Shown: piece by piece, positions 46,392 to 55,214 of the stretch
Layout of the letters: every line of letters starts with the position of its first letter
How positions within the stretch are numbered: position 1 is the stretch's first letter
Source of the DNA: Burkholderia pseudomultivorans
GTDB taxonomy: Bacteria; Pseudomonadota; Gammaproteobacteria; Burkholderiales; Burkholderiaceae
Reading direction: 5' to 3'
DNA: 60,760 bases
NCBI RefSeq assembly: GCF_902499075.1
Contig: NZ_CABVPP010000048.1
Span: 1-60,760 of the forward strand
The notes under the pieces: model-generated
The model's input: only the letters and a program-made list of their open reading frames with translations
Databases searched by the model: none
What the model was told of the DNA's origin: nothing
Translations under genes and position numbers: made by a program

Positions 46392-47777
46392 TCATGCCGC
46401 CCCGGCCTGTGCGCGGTGACGCGCGTACTCGGCCTTGTCGACCGGCTGCGCATCGGGGCGGCCCAGCTCGCTCATCGGGATGCGATAGGTTTCCCGGGCG
46501 CTGAGCGCGGCCAGCGCGGCGATCACCGTGATGCCGAACGCGATCGCGCCGACGGTCAGCCAGATATGGGCGGCACCGGGCGGCGCGACGGCCGTAAACA
46601 GTGCCGGCAGCATCGCGGTGACGGCGGTGCCGACGTTCTGCGCGATCGCCATCGCGGAGACGCGCGTGCGAGTGGGGAACAGCTCGGGGTAGAAGCTCGG
46701 GAATACCGCGTTGTAGCCCTGGTAGACCACGCCCCACATCAGCAGCGACATCGCGAAAGCCAGCGGCACGCTCCCGATGCTGATCGCATAGAGGTAGGCG
46801 AATGCGAGCAGTCCCGACAGCAGCGCGCCGATCACGATCGGCGGCTTGCGCCCGATCCGGTCGGACAAACTGCCGACGTAGGGAATCACCAGCACCGCGA
46901 CGATGTTGCCCGCGACCGGAATCCACAGATAGACGTCCTTCGCGAACCCGACGCCGTAGGCCGGCTGCACCGCATAGGCCGCGCCGAAGATCGTCGCGAC
47001 GACCGGAATCACGTTCATCAGCGCCATGCAGACCACGCGCAGCATGTCCGCCCAGTGGAACCTGAATGCCTCGACGACGGGCGAGCGCGCGCGCGTCTGC
47101 CGCGCTTCCTCGCCGGTGAAGGCGGGCGTCTCGGTCACGTTGCGGCGGATCATCCAGCCCGCGAAGATGACCACGACGCTCAGCAGGAACGGGATGCGCC
47201 AGCCCCAGCTGTCGAACTGCCCGGCCGGCATGTAATGCGCGAGCGGCAGGAACACGGCGGCCGCGAGCACCTGGCCTGCCTGCACGCCCTGCAGCGTGAA
47301 ACTCGAAAAGAAGCCCCGTCGGCCGAACGGCGCGTGTTCGAGGATCATCGAGCTTGCGCCGGAGATTTCGCCGGCCACCGCGAAGCCCTGGATCAGCCGC
47401 AGGATCACGAGCAGGACCGGCGCGAGCAGGCCGATCTGGTCGTAGGTCGGCAGCAGGCCGACGCCTATGGTCGCGAAACCCATCAGGAACATGCACGACA
47501 GCAGCACCGTCTTGCGGCCGTGAGTATCGCCGAGATGGCCGAGCACGAACGCGCCGATCGGCCGCGCGACATAGCCGACGCCGTAGGTCGCGAGCGACGC
47601 GACGATCGCGGTGGTCGGGTCGCCTTTCGGAAAGAAGATCTGCGGGAAGATCAGCGCTGCCGCCGTCGCGTAGATGAAGAAGTCGTAGTACTCGAGCGCC
47701 GAGCCGATCCAGCCGCTCGCGGCGGCTTGCTTCGACTGGTGTCCGGGCTGGGGTTCGCGGGCCGCGGGTGCGGTCAT
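46392..47777 (-). CDS. MHS-family MFS transporter
   Basis: This 461-residue transporter has 12 hydrophobic segments. The MHS signature around SALEYYDFFIYATAAALIFPQIFFP is at its start, and GHLGDTHGRK is the loop 2-3 motif. Such proteins carry shikimate-, proline- or citrate-like acids with protons. I choose the ATG at 47777. A 13-base dyad lies 116 to 153 bases upstream. Confidence 0.9.
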   Translation of the reverse strand: MTAPAAREPQPGHQSKQAAASGWIGSALEYYDFFIYATAAALIFPQIFFPKGDPTTAIVASLATYGVGYVARPIGAFVLGHLGDTHGRKTVLLSCMFLMGFATIGVGLLPTYDQIGLLAPVLLVILRLIQGFAVAGEISGASSMILEHAPFGRRGFFSSFTLQGVQAGQVLAAAVFLPLAHYMPAGQFDSWGWRIPFLLSVVVIFAGWMIRRNVTETPAFTGEEARQTRARSPVVEAFRFHWADMLRVVCMALMNVIPVVATIFGAAYAVQPAYGVGFAKDVYLWIPVAGNIVAVLVIPYVGSLSDRIGRKPPIVIGALLSGLLAFAYLYAISIGSVPLAFAMSLLMWGVVYQGYNAVFPSFYPELFPTRTRVSAMAIAQNVGTAVTAMLPALFTAVAPPGAAHIWLTVGAIAFGITVIAALAALSARETYRIPMSELGRPDAQPVDKAEYARHRAQAGAA

Positions 47778-48084
47778 GGCTGTCTCCGTTTCCTTGGGTT
47801 GCTCTGCACGAATCGACGAGTCGATCGCGTTTATTACAAATTGAAAGATTGCGGCGGCGAGGCGGGTACGACAAGGGGGGGCGGCGGGTGTGCGTACGAT
47901 CATCGCGCGCAGGCGTTCGATGATCGTACGATTCGAGGGTTTGTCCGGGCGGGCGCGCTGCGCGGCTGCGCCGCGTCGCCGATGCCGCAACTGGCCGATT
48001 GACGATACGAGCGAGCCGTGCGCATCATGGCGCGCAACCTATAACGGCACCGCCGAAGCGTGCGGCGCCAACCGGGAGACGACC
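47778..48084. other. Divergent interval between MHS and GFA genes
   Basis: These 307 bases hold the promoters of two divergent genes. The prominent feature is the 13-base dyad at 47893-47930, described separately. An AT-rich patch at 47820-47850 lies close to the MHS start. No gene is supported. Confidence 0.5.
47893..47930. promoter_or_regulatory. Perfect 13-base dyad upstream of the MHS transporter
   Basis: CGTACGATCATCG at 47893-47905 and CGATGATCGTACG at 47918-47930 are perfect complements with a 12-base centre. It is 116 bases upstream of the MHS gene and 155 upstream of the GFA gene. The long arms suggest either an operator for a dimer or tetramer, or a strong RNA hairpin. Confidence 0.6.
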
Positions 48085-48432
48085 ATGCTTTATCGCGGAA
48101 GCTGTCACTGCGGCGACGTGAAGTTCGAGGTGGAAGGCGACCTGCAGGGCGTGATGGCCTGCAACTGTTCGATCTGTCAGCGCAAGGGCGCGCTGATGTG
48201 GTTCGTGCCGCGCGACCGGATGACGCTGCTCACGCCGGACGAGCACCTCGCGACCTACATGTTCAACAAGCACGTGATCAAGCATCGCTTCTGCAAGCGC
48301 TGCGGGATTCATCCGTTCGGCGAGGGCGTCGATCCGAAGGGCACCGCGATGGCCGCGATCAATGTGCGATGCGTCGAGGATATCGATCTCGACGCGCTGC
48401 CCGTCACGCACTTCGACGGCCGCTCGCACTGA
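48085..48432 (+). CDS. GFA/CENP-V domain protein
   Basis: This 115-residue protein has the zinc pattern of the glutathione-dependent formaldehyde-activating family: GSCHCGDVKFE, CNCSICQRKG and FCKRCGIHPF. Many family members bind zinc and are not confirmed Gfa enzymes. The ATG at 48085 follows GGGAGA. It is downstream of the MHS interval. Confidence 0.88.
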   Translation: MLYRGSCHCGDVKFEVEGDLQGVMACNCSICQRKGALMWFVPRDRMTLLTPDEHLATYMFNKHVIKHRFCKRCGIHPFGEGVDPKGTAMAAINVRCVEDIDLDALPVTHFDGRSH

Positions 48433-48475
48433 GCGGCGCGTCGCGCACGGTGCCGTCGGTGACGGTGCTACGCGT

Positions 48476-51400
48476 TCACGACGGTTGCGCCGCGCCGGTT
48501 TTCGGCGCGGGCAGCTCGGCCTGCGGCGCCGTGCCGGCCGCGCGCGCGCCGGCGTCGGCCGGGCGTTCGATCAGCGGCGCGAGCGCGGGCGCCATCGAGC
48601 GCAGCAACTGCACGGCCATCGCGCTCGTGAAGTCGTAGCGCGCCGCGTACGGCTCGTGCGCGGTCGCCGTCAGCACACCGAAGAACCGATCGCCGATCAC
48701 GAACACGAAGGTGCCGCTGCGGTTGACCTTGCGCGATTCGATCAGCCGCGCGCCGCGCGCATACACGTTGAAGCGCTGGTCGCCCGTGCCGGTCTTGCCG
48801 TACACGTCGAAGGTCTTGCCGTCGGGCAGCGTAAAGCCGCCCGCGAGGCGCCGTGCGGTGCCGTTGAGCACGACGTCGCGCAGCAGCGTGTGCGCGACCT
48901 TGACGATCTCCGGCGACAGCGTCGGCTGCGGCTGCGCGGCCGCGCGCACGAAGCGCGTTTCATACGGCGTGCCCTGCGCGAAGTCGAGACGCGTGATCGT
49001 CTCGGTCGGCGCCTTCTGGCCGCCGTTCGCGATCAGCCCGATCAGCTTCGCGAGTGCGTCGGGCTGGTCGCCCGATGCGCCGATCGCGGCCGCATACGAC
49101 GGCGTGACTTCCGCGAACGGATAGCCGAGCGCGCGCCACGCCTTCGTGATCGCCGCGTACGCGCGCAGCTCGACCATGCGGCGGATGCGCCGGTCCTGGG
49201 TCGCGTGGTAGCGCGTCTTGTACAGCCACGAGTACGTATAGAAGCGCGCGTCGCGGCTGTCGCGCTGCACGTCGTCGAGCGATGCGTTCGGGTGGGCGCG
49301 CAGATAGTTGAGCGTCCACAGCGCGAGCGGATGCACGCTCGCGATATAGCCGCGGTCGTTGAGATTGAAGCGGTCGATCGCGTACTTCGCGTAGAGCGCG
49401 GCGAGATCGTCGTCGGACAGCGTCGCGGCCGGCGTGCCCTTCAGTTGCGCGCGCATCTGTGCGTCGAACCAGGCGAGCGACTCGTTCGGCGCGACGCTGC
49501 GCAGCACGGTCGCGATCTTCGGCGGCGACTTGCGCACGTCCTGCAGCATTAGCGCGAGCGCGTCGTCGGGCGCCTTGCCCGCATAGCGCGTGTAGTAGCG
49601 CTTCACGTAGACCTTGCTTTCGCCGTCGACGAACTGCTGCAGGTAGTGCTGGCGCTGCTCGGGATCGTCGAGCCACGACGACGACGGGCCGGCCGCCTGG
49701 ATCGTCTCGTAGTGGACGATGTCGCGCATCAGCCGCACGAACACGAGGTTGACCGAATGCTCGAACGCCGCGTGCAGCGTCATGATGCGGCCATTGTCCG
49801 ACTTGTCGAAGTTCGAGAAGACCTGCGCGCCGCCGCCCGTGTAGAACACGTCGGGGCTCGCCGAATACTTGCGCTCGACGGCCGCGTCGAGCATCGCCTG
49901 CAGCGAGCGGTCGCGCGTATGCGACAGGTAGTCGAGCGCCCAGCGAGACAGCCCGTCGATCGGATCGGGCTTCACGCGCGCGAGTTCGGCATTCGACAGG
50001 TTTCCGTAGCGCGCATGCAGGTCGGAGACGATCTGCAGATAGGTGATCAGCGTGCGCAGCTTGGCGGTCGAGCCGAGGTTGATGCGGCCGCCGCGGTTGA
50101 CGTCGAACGGCTGGTTCACGCTGTCGGTCTGCACGCGCAGCAGGTTCGCGCCGTTGCGACGTTCGTACAGCGTGAAGCTGTACGTCAGGTGCGACGGGTC
50201 GTCCTTCGGCGCGAGCATCTCGAAGCCGTACAGCCCGGCGGCCTGCGCGCCGTTGCGGGTCGACGCCTGCGCGAGCCGTTCGGCGACCGCCTGCTGCACG
50301 CCGTTGTCGAGCGTGCTGGTGGCCTGCAGGTCCATCTGGTCGAGCTGGTACAGATCGGTGATGCCGAGCGCGGCGAGCAGCGACGCGCGCGCCGAGGTTA
50401 CGGCCTTGCGCGACACGAACGACTGCACGTGCGCGGCGGCCGGCGGCGCGCTGCGCTCGATGTGCGCGGCGAGCGCGGCGTCGCGCAGCGCGGGCGAGAT
50501 CACGCCGCCGTTCGACAGCAGCCGCAGGTAGCTGTCGGTCAGCCGCTGCAGTGCCGGATAGCCGCGATTGAGGAAGTACGACGGCGCGCGCTGCGCGATG
50601 ATCAGCGACAGCACCTGGCGGAACGTCTCGCCCTGTTCGTCGACGTTGTCGCCGGTCGTCGGTGCGGACAGAATCCGGTTCACGTCGTTGAAGTCGCGGC
50701 CGTACCAGGCGGCGAGGCCGTCGCCGATGCCGGTGATCTCGCCGACGTGCGGCCGCGCGGCGAGCGGCACCGAGTTCAGGTAGCGCACCACGATCATGCG
50801 GCGCGCGGGCATCGTCTGCGGGCCGTTCAGATACGCGAGGACCGACGCGGATGCGATCTGCCGCAGCTTCTCCGGCGGCGTCGCGGTGCGGCCGTCGGGC
50901 GAATGGCGGAACTTCTCGATCTGCGTCGCGAGCGTGCTGCCGCCCGGGCGCGCCTGGTGATGGTTGACCACGTGCAGCGCCTGATCCGCGAGCGCGCGGC
51001 TGAAGCGTCCCCAGTCGAGCGCCGGGTTGCGGTTCGGCTGGTTCGCGTCGAGCAGGTAGCGGTCCTCGATGAACAGCAGCGAGTCGATCACCACGCGCGG
51101 GATGGTGTCGAAGTCCGCATAGACGCGCTGCGGGAACACGGTCGCGAACAGCGGCGCACCGGTCGAATCGAACAGCATCAGGCCCGCCTGATCTTTCTCT
51201 TCGTAAGGCAGGAACAGGCCGCGATCGGCGAGCGACAGCATCCGGTCGGAATCGCGCGCCTGCTTGCTGACGACGAAGCCGCGCGCGAGCAGCCGCTGCT
51301 GGAACGCGGGGATCATCGAGTAACCGAGCCGCTGATCGTAAGGGCCGTTCGCCGGGAAGCGGATGTGGTCGCTTGCGCCGGCATCGACCGTGTAGCCGAC

Positions 51401-51583
51401 GTCGCGCGTCAGCTCCGACAGGTAGTGCGCCTGTAGGCGCGAGGTTTCTATCTCGGTCTGCACGAGTCGCGCAATGATCGCGACCGCGATCACCAGCGCG
51501 GCAAGCAGGGACCACTTGATCCACGTCCAGACCGATGCAGGACCGGTCACGCGCGGCAGGATGCGATTCAGCGGCCGATTCAT
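48476..51583 (-). CDS. Large bifunctional penicillin-binding protein (GT51 and transpeptidase)
   Basis: This 1035-residue membrane protein has one N-terminal membrane helix (about residues 20-42). The glycosyltransferase half shows FIEDRY (Glu173-Asp174) and GGSTLATQIEKF (214-225), followed by YLNSVPL; the usual ED...HxG and GGSTITQQ motifs are thus degenerate. The transpeptidase half has STAK (Ser505) and KTGTG (near residue 929), which suit penicillin binding. The length, the unusual GT51 signature and large extra regions set it apart from PBP1a. The ATG at 51583 is preferred over the longer frame. Confidence 0.8.
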   Translation of the reverse strand: MNRPLNRILPRVTGPASVWTWIKWSLLAALVIAVAIIARLVQTEIETSRLQAHYLSELTRDVGYTVDAGASDHIRFPANGPYDQRLGYSMIPAFQQRLLARGFVVSKQARDSDRMLSLADRGLFLPYEEKDQAGLMLFDSTGAPLFATVFPQRVYADFDTIPRVVIDSLLFIEDRYLLDANQPNRNPALDWGRFSRALADQALHVVNHHQARPGGSTLATQIEKFRHSPDGRTATPPEKLRQIASASVLAYLNGPQTMPARRMIVVRYLNSVPLAARPHVGEITGIGDGLAAWYGRDFNDVNRILSAPTTGDNVDEQGETFRQVLSLIIAQRAPSYFLNRGYPALQRLTDSYLRLLSNGGVISPALRDAALAAHIERSAPPAAAHVQSFVSRKAVTSARASLLAALGITDLYQLDQMDLQATSTLDNGVQQAVAERLAQASTRNGAQAAGLYGFEMLAPKDDPSHLTYSFTLYERRNGANLLRVQTDSVNQPFDVNRGGRINLGSTAKLRTLITYLQIVSDLHARYGNLSNAELARVKPDPIDGLSRWALDYLSHTRDRSLQAMLDAAVERKYSASPDVFYTGGGAQVFSNFDKSDNGRIMTLHAAFEHSVNLVFVRLMRDIVHYETIQAAGPSSSWLDDPEQRQHYLQQFVDGESKVYVKRYYTRYAGKAPDDALALMLQDVRKSPPKIATVLRSVAPNESLAWFDAQMRAQLKGTPAATLSDDDLAALYAKYAIDRFNLNDRGYIASVHPLALWTLNYLRAHPNASLDDVQRDSRDARFYTYSWLYKTRYHATQDRRIRRMVELRAYAAITKAWRALGYPFAEVTPSYAAAIGASGDQPDALAKLIGLIANGGQKAPTETITRLDFAQGTPYETRFVRAAAQPQPTLSPEIVKVAHTLLRDVVLNGTARRLAGGFTLPDGKTFDVYGKTGTGDQRFNVYARGARLIESRKVNRSGTFVFVIGDRFFGVLTATAHEPYAARYDFTSAMAVQLLRSMAPALAPLIERPADAGARAAGTAPQAELPAPKTGAAQPS

Positions 51584-51990
51584 GGCGGCATCTCCCTGAG
51601 GGCGCGGGCTCCGGCCGCACCCCATTAAGGATTAGTGTAGTCCTCAACCGCGTACTGCCAAGGGCGGTCACTACGGAGATGCGTCGACGCAACGCGCGTG
51701 CCCGCGACGGGCGACGGCCGCTCAGGAGGCACGCACCGTCGTGGCGCATCGTGGCCGGCACGTTCGCGAGAAAGGCGACGGCGGGGCGCCAGAGCGGACG
51801 GGGCCGCGCGCGACGGGTATCGCGCGGATTCGCTGCCGCGCGACATCCGGGCAATTCGTGCCGGATCAAATCCGTGACTCGGTGGACGGCGTGCGCGCAG
51901 CGCTACGGGTTTCCGCAATAGCGGCGCGTGCGTGCTGCGGGTAGGATCGACAATCCCGCGGTGCATGCACCGTCATTCGGGTGACGTCCC
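51584..51990. other. Interval between the PBP and MAPEG genes
   Basis: These 407 bases lie between two divergent genes. There is a small AT-richer patch at 51624-51645 near the PBP start, likely promoter. Short frames here lack family features. I see no RNA gene or long dyad. Confidence 0.4.
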
Positions 51991-52383
51991 ATGGTCATTC
52001 ATCCGCTTGCACTCGTTTGCACGGCGATCCTCGGGCTGCTGCTGTTCGGGCTGGGGCTGCTCGTGTCGGCCGCGCGCTTTCGTGCCGTCACCGGGTCCGG
52101 CTGTGCGGCCGATCCGGCGAACGGACTGCACAAGATCGTTCGCGCGCATGGCAACACGGCCGAATACGCGCCGTTTCTCGCGGTGCTGTTTCTCCATTTC
52201 GGTGCGCACGATCCGTCGCGCGTCATCCTGTCGCTGATCGTGGCGGCGACCGTGTGCCGCTGCCTGCTCGTGGTCGGCCTGCTGGCATGGCCGACGATGG
52301 CCGATCCGAATCCCGCTCGTTTCGTCGGCGCGCTCGGCACGTATCTGTGCGGCGCCGCGCTGTGCATCGCGCTGTTCGTCTGA
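51991..52383 (+). CDS. MAPEG-family membrane protein
   Basis: This 130-residue protein has four hydrophobic segments and the MAPEG pattern, with NGLHKIVRAHGNTAEYAPFLAVLFLH holding the conserved RxxxNxxE-like segment for glutathione binding. The family includes glutathione transferases. Function is inferred from family. Confidence 0.88.
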   Translation: MVIHPLALVCTAILGLLLFGLGLLVSAARFRAVTGSGCAADPANGLHKIVRAHGNTAEYAPFLAVLFLHFGAHDPSRVILSLIVAATVCRCLLVVGLLAWPTMADPNPARFVGALGTYLCGAALCIALFV

Positions 52384-52516
52384 ACGACGACGCGTTCCGG
52401 CGTCGCGACCGGTCTGCTCTCCTCGCCGGACGCTCGCGACCGACGGGCGGATACCGATTGCGCGGGCGCGGCCGCCGGCTGCGTCGCGCGGCATTGCCGA
52501 GGGAACCACGGACATC

Positions 52517-52801
52517 ATGAGCCGCAACTTCATTCTGAAAGGCGACACCACCGATCGCGGCGGCGTCGTGCTCGGCGGGATCGCCGGGTCGTCGTTCGAC
52601 GGGCGCGAACTCGCATATCTCGGCGCGCCCGTGTTCTGCGCCGCGTGCGACACGCAGGGCGTGATCGTGTCGGACGGCGGCGAGCGCACGATGTCGGTGA
52701 TGGGCAAGGTCGTTGCGCTCGAACACGACCTGTGCCAATGCCGGTGCACGCCGCAGCCGAAGCTCGTCGCGTCGCAGCGCACGGGAGCGATCTCGGCGTA
52801 A
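52517..52801 (+). CDS. PAAR-domain protein (orphan T6SS spike tip)
   Basis: This 94-residue PAAR protein has the expected GGVVLGGIAG, GAPVFCAACDT-type metal site and a C-terminal CQCRCTPQPKL segment. There is no C-terminal toxin domain and no VgrG or effector next to it. It may cap a VgrG encoded elsewhere. The ATG at 52517 is the natural start. Confidence 0.82.
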   Translation: MSRNFILKGDTTDRGGVVLGGIAGSSFDGRELAYLGAPVFCAACDTQGVIVSDGGERTMSVMGKVVALEHDLCQCRCTPQPKLVASQRTGAISA

Positions 52802-52844
52802 GCGCCGCCGTCGGCGACGCGCATGCACGCAGGGGCGTTTGCCG

Positions 52845-53156
52845 TCAGACGCTGCCCTCGGTCTCGATCACCAGAATGCGCGCTTCGCCAACCGGATGCG
52901 CGACGTGTTCGGTGCCCGCCGGCGCATGGAACACGTCGCCCGCACCGAGCATCGCCGTGCGTTCGATGCCCGCTTCGCGGTAATGCATCTCGACGCGACC
53001 GTCGAGCACCGCAAAGACTTCCTCGCCGTCGTTCACGTGCCATCGATACGGCTGGTCGGTCCAGTGCAGGCGGACCGTGATGCCGTTCAGGTTCGCGATG
53101 TCGAGTGCGCCCCACGGGCGGCTCGCGGTGAAGTCGGCGCTGCGGATGATGTTCAT
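52845..53156 (-). CDS. Small cupin protein
   Basis: This 103-residue single-domain cupin has metal-binding His/Glu residues in HVNDGEEVFAVLDGRVEMHY and GDVFHAPAGTEHVAHP. The start is at the ATG at 53156. It lies just after the DJ-1/PfpI gene on the same strand (53 bases apart), so it may be co-transcribed. Function is unknown. Confidence 0.82.
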   Translation of the reverse strand: MNIIRSADFTASRPWGALDIANLNGITVRLHWTDQPYRWHVNDGEEVFAVLDGRVEMHYREAGIERTAMLGAGDVFHAPAGTEHVAHPVGEARILVIETEGSV

Positions 53157-53209
53157 GTCTGCGTCGTTTCCGTGAACGGGGATGTTGCTTGCGGCGCGAG
53201 CGGATCGGT

Positions 53210-53893
53210 TCAATGCGACATCGCCGCGAGCGCCTGGTCGACGATCTGCCTGCGCTTCGCGAGACCGGCCGCCGAGCGCTCGGTCGCGCGCTGCACGATC
53301 GATACCGGCGCGGTGTCGGGCGAGCCGGCGTCGAACGGCGGCGCGGGCGCGTATTCGAGCTGCAGCTGGATCGCCTGCGCTTCGTCGTCGCCGGCCAGTT
53401 CCGCGGCGATCGTCAGCGCGAAATCGATGCCGGCCGTCACGCCGCCGCCGGTGATCAGGTTGCCGTCGCGCACGACGCGCGCATGGACCGGCACCGCGCC
53501 CAACGGTTCGAGCAGCGTGTGGTACGCCCAGTGCGTCGTCGCGCGGCGTCCGCGCAGCAGGCCCGCGACGCCGAGCAGCAGCGCGCCGGTGCAGACCGAC
53601 GTCAGATAGCGCACGCTCGCCGCGCGCTGCTGCACGAACGCGATCGTCTGCGCATCGAGCAGTAGCGCGTTGATCCCGATGCCGCCCGGAATGCACAGCA
53701 CGTCGAGCGGCGGACAGTCGGCGAACGTACAGGTCGGTGCGAGTGCGAGCCCGCTGCTCGACGCGACCGGCTCGCGCGATTTCCACACCAGATGAACGGC
53801 TGCGTCGGGCAGCGACGCGAGCACGTCGTGCGGGCCGGTGAGATCGAGCTGCTGGACGCCCGGAAACACGAGAAAGCCGATATGCACGGTCAT
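53210..53893 (-). CDS. DJ-1/PfpI protein (isonitrile hydratase-like)
   Basis: This 227-residue protein has the class I glutaminase-like fold with the nucleophile Cys101 in TSVCTGALLLG and IPGGIGINALL upstream. Closest in pattern to isonitrile hydratase (InhA), which hydrates isonitriles to formamides. It is divergent from a GlxA-type AraC gene, a common regulator-enzyme pairing. The substrate is inferred. Confidence 0.8.
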   Translation of the reverse strand: MTVHIGFLVFPGVQQLDLTGPHDVLASLPDAAVHLVWKSREPVASSSGLALAPTCTFADCPPLDVLCIPGGIGINALLLDAQTIAFVQQRAASVRYLTSVCTGALLLGVAGLLRGRRATTHWAYHTLLEPLGAVPVHARVVRDGNLITGGGVTAGIDFALTIAAELAGDDEAQAIQLQLEYAPAPPFDAGSPDTAPVSIVQRATERSAAGLAKRRQIVDQALAAMSH

Positions 53894-53967
53894 GCGGATA
53901 CTCCGATGAAGTGAAGGGTGCGCGCGCCGGCGCGGGATGGACAGATCGATTCTAGGCGCGTAGTGTT

Positions 53968-53981
53968 TGGCGAAATTGCCA
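53968..53981. promoter_or_regulatory. Candidate AraC-type site in the divergent interval
   Basis: TGGCGAAATTGCCA is a near-palindrome between the DJ-1/PfpI and AraC-GlxA genes, 28 bases upstream of the latter. It could be bound by the AraC regulator. The evidence is position and partial symmetry only. Confidence 0.35.
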
Positions 53982-54008
53982 TATCGCCCACGTTTTCAGC
54001 CAATCGCC

Positions 54009-54980
54009 ATGTCCGCCGCCCCTCGCTCGATCCTGGTCCTCGCGTTTCCCCGTGCGCAGCTGCTCGACGTGTCGGGGCCGCTGCAGGTGTTCGCGTCCGT
54101 CAACGAGCTTGCGCAGCAGCGCGGGCAGCCGGCGCCGTATGCGCCGCGCGTCGTGTCCGCGGATGCGGGGCCTGTCGAGACGTCGTCGGGGCTCGTGGTG
54201 ATGGCGGACTCGCTGCGTGCGGGCGCGCGTCGCGCCGATACGGTGATCGTCGCCGGCGGCAAGGGCGTGCACGCCGCGTCGCAGGATGCGCGCGTGCTGC
54301 GCTGGGTCAGGCAGCAGGCCGGGCAGGCGCGCCGCATCGCGTCGGTCTGTACGGGCGCGTTCCTGCTGGCCGAGGCCGGCCTGCTCGACGGGCGGCGCGC
54401 GGTCACGCACTGGACGCGCTGCGACGAACTCGCGGCGCGCTACCCGAACGTGCGCGTCGAAGCCGATCCGATCTTCATCCGCGAAGGCGCGCTATGGACG
54501 TCGGCCGGCGTCACGGCCGGCATCGATCTCGCGCTCGCGCTCGTCGAGGAGGACCTCGGACGTGCGGTCGCGCTCGACGTCGCGCGCGAACTCGTCGTGT
54601 TCCTGAAGCGTCCGGGCGGGCAGGCGCAGTTCAGCGCGGCGCTGTCGATGCAGCGCACCGACGACCGGTTCGGCGAACTGCATGCATGGATAGCCGAGCA
54701 CCTGGGCGCCGACCTGTCGGTGCCTGCGCTGGCCGAACGCGTGAGCATGAGCGAGCGCAGCTTCGTGCGCCACTACCGCGCGGAGACGGGCCGCACGCCC
54801 GCGCGCGCGGTCGAGCAGATCCGCGTCGAGGCGGCGCAGCGCCTGCTCGGCGAAACGACGTGGCCCGTCAAGCGCATCGCGACGCGCTGCGGGTTCGGCT
54901 CGGAGGAAACGCTGCGGCGCAGTTTCGTGCGCGTGCTGGGCGTGTCGCCGCAGGGATATCGCGAGCGGTTCGTGCGCTGA
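54009..54980 (+). CDS. GlxA-type AraC regulator
   Basis: This 323-residue regulator has an N-terminal DJ-1/PfpI domain (SVCTGAFLLAEAGLLDGRRAVTHW) and a C-terminal AraC helix-turn-helix pair (LAERVSMSERSFVRHYRAETG; IATRCGFGSEETLRRSFVRVLGVSPQGYRERF). The ATG at 54009 starts the domain. It probably controls the divergent DJ-1/PfpI gene. Confidence 0.9.
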   Translation: MSAAPRSILVLAFPRAQLLDVSGPLQVFASVNELAQQRGQPAPYAPRVVSADAGPVETSSGLVVMADSLRAGARRADTVIVAGGKGVHAASQDARVLRWVRQQAGQARRIASVCTGAFLLAEAGLLDGRRAVTHWTRCDELAARYPNVRVEADPIFIREGALWTSAGVTAGIDLALALVEEDLGRAVALDVARELVVFLKRPGGQAQFSAALSMQRTDDRFGELHAWIAEHLGADLSVPALAERVSMSERSFVRHYRAETGRTPARAVEQIRVEAAQRLLGETTWPVKRIATRCGFGSEETLRRSFVRVLGVSPQGYRERFVR

Positions 54981-55118
54981 GCGTGTGCGGCGGCGATCGG
55001 TGTCATCGGCGCGTCGTCGTCTGGCGGCGAGCGATCGGGGCGGCGCGGTTGGCGTCCGGAACCGGAAGCGCACTGAATTGAACTGAACGAAAACCGATCG
55101 ATTTCCACTGCGAAGTAC

Positions 55119-55132
55119 TGAAACTGTTCAGG
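55119..55132. promoter_or_regulatory. Short dyad upstream of the LysR gene
   Basis: CTGAA-N4-TTCAG lies about 83 bases upstream of the LysR start, in an AT-richer stretch. It may be an autoregulatory site. The evidence is weak. Confidence 0.3.
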
Positions 55133-55214
55133 ATCGTCGAACAATGGAAGGGGGCTTGTGCCGCGGCCGCCGCGCGCTCTATTCTGTTCCGTTGGCGATT
55201 CGAAGGGGAGCAGC

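Noticed and set aside
45828-48002. 724-codon plus-strand open frame
   Set aside because: It runs antisense to the DUF1272 and MHS genes and overlaps the regulator in another frame; composition is that of a shadow frame.
48960-51869. 969-codon minus-strand frame overlapping the PBP gene
   Set aside because: It is in another frame of the same strand; only the PBP frame carries STAK, KTG and GT51 motifs.
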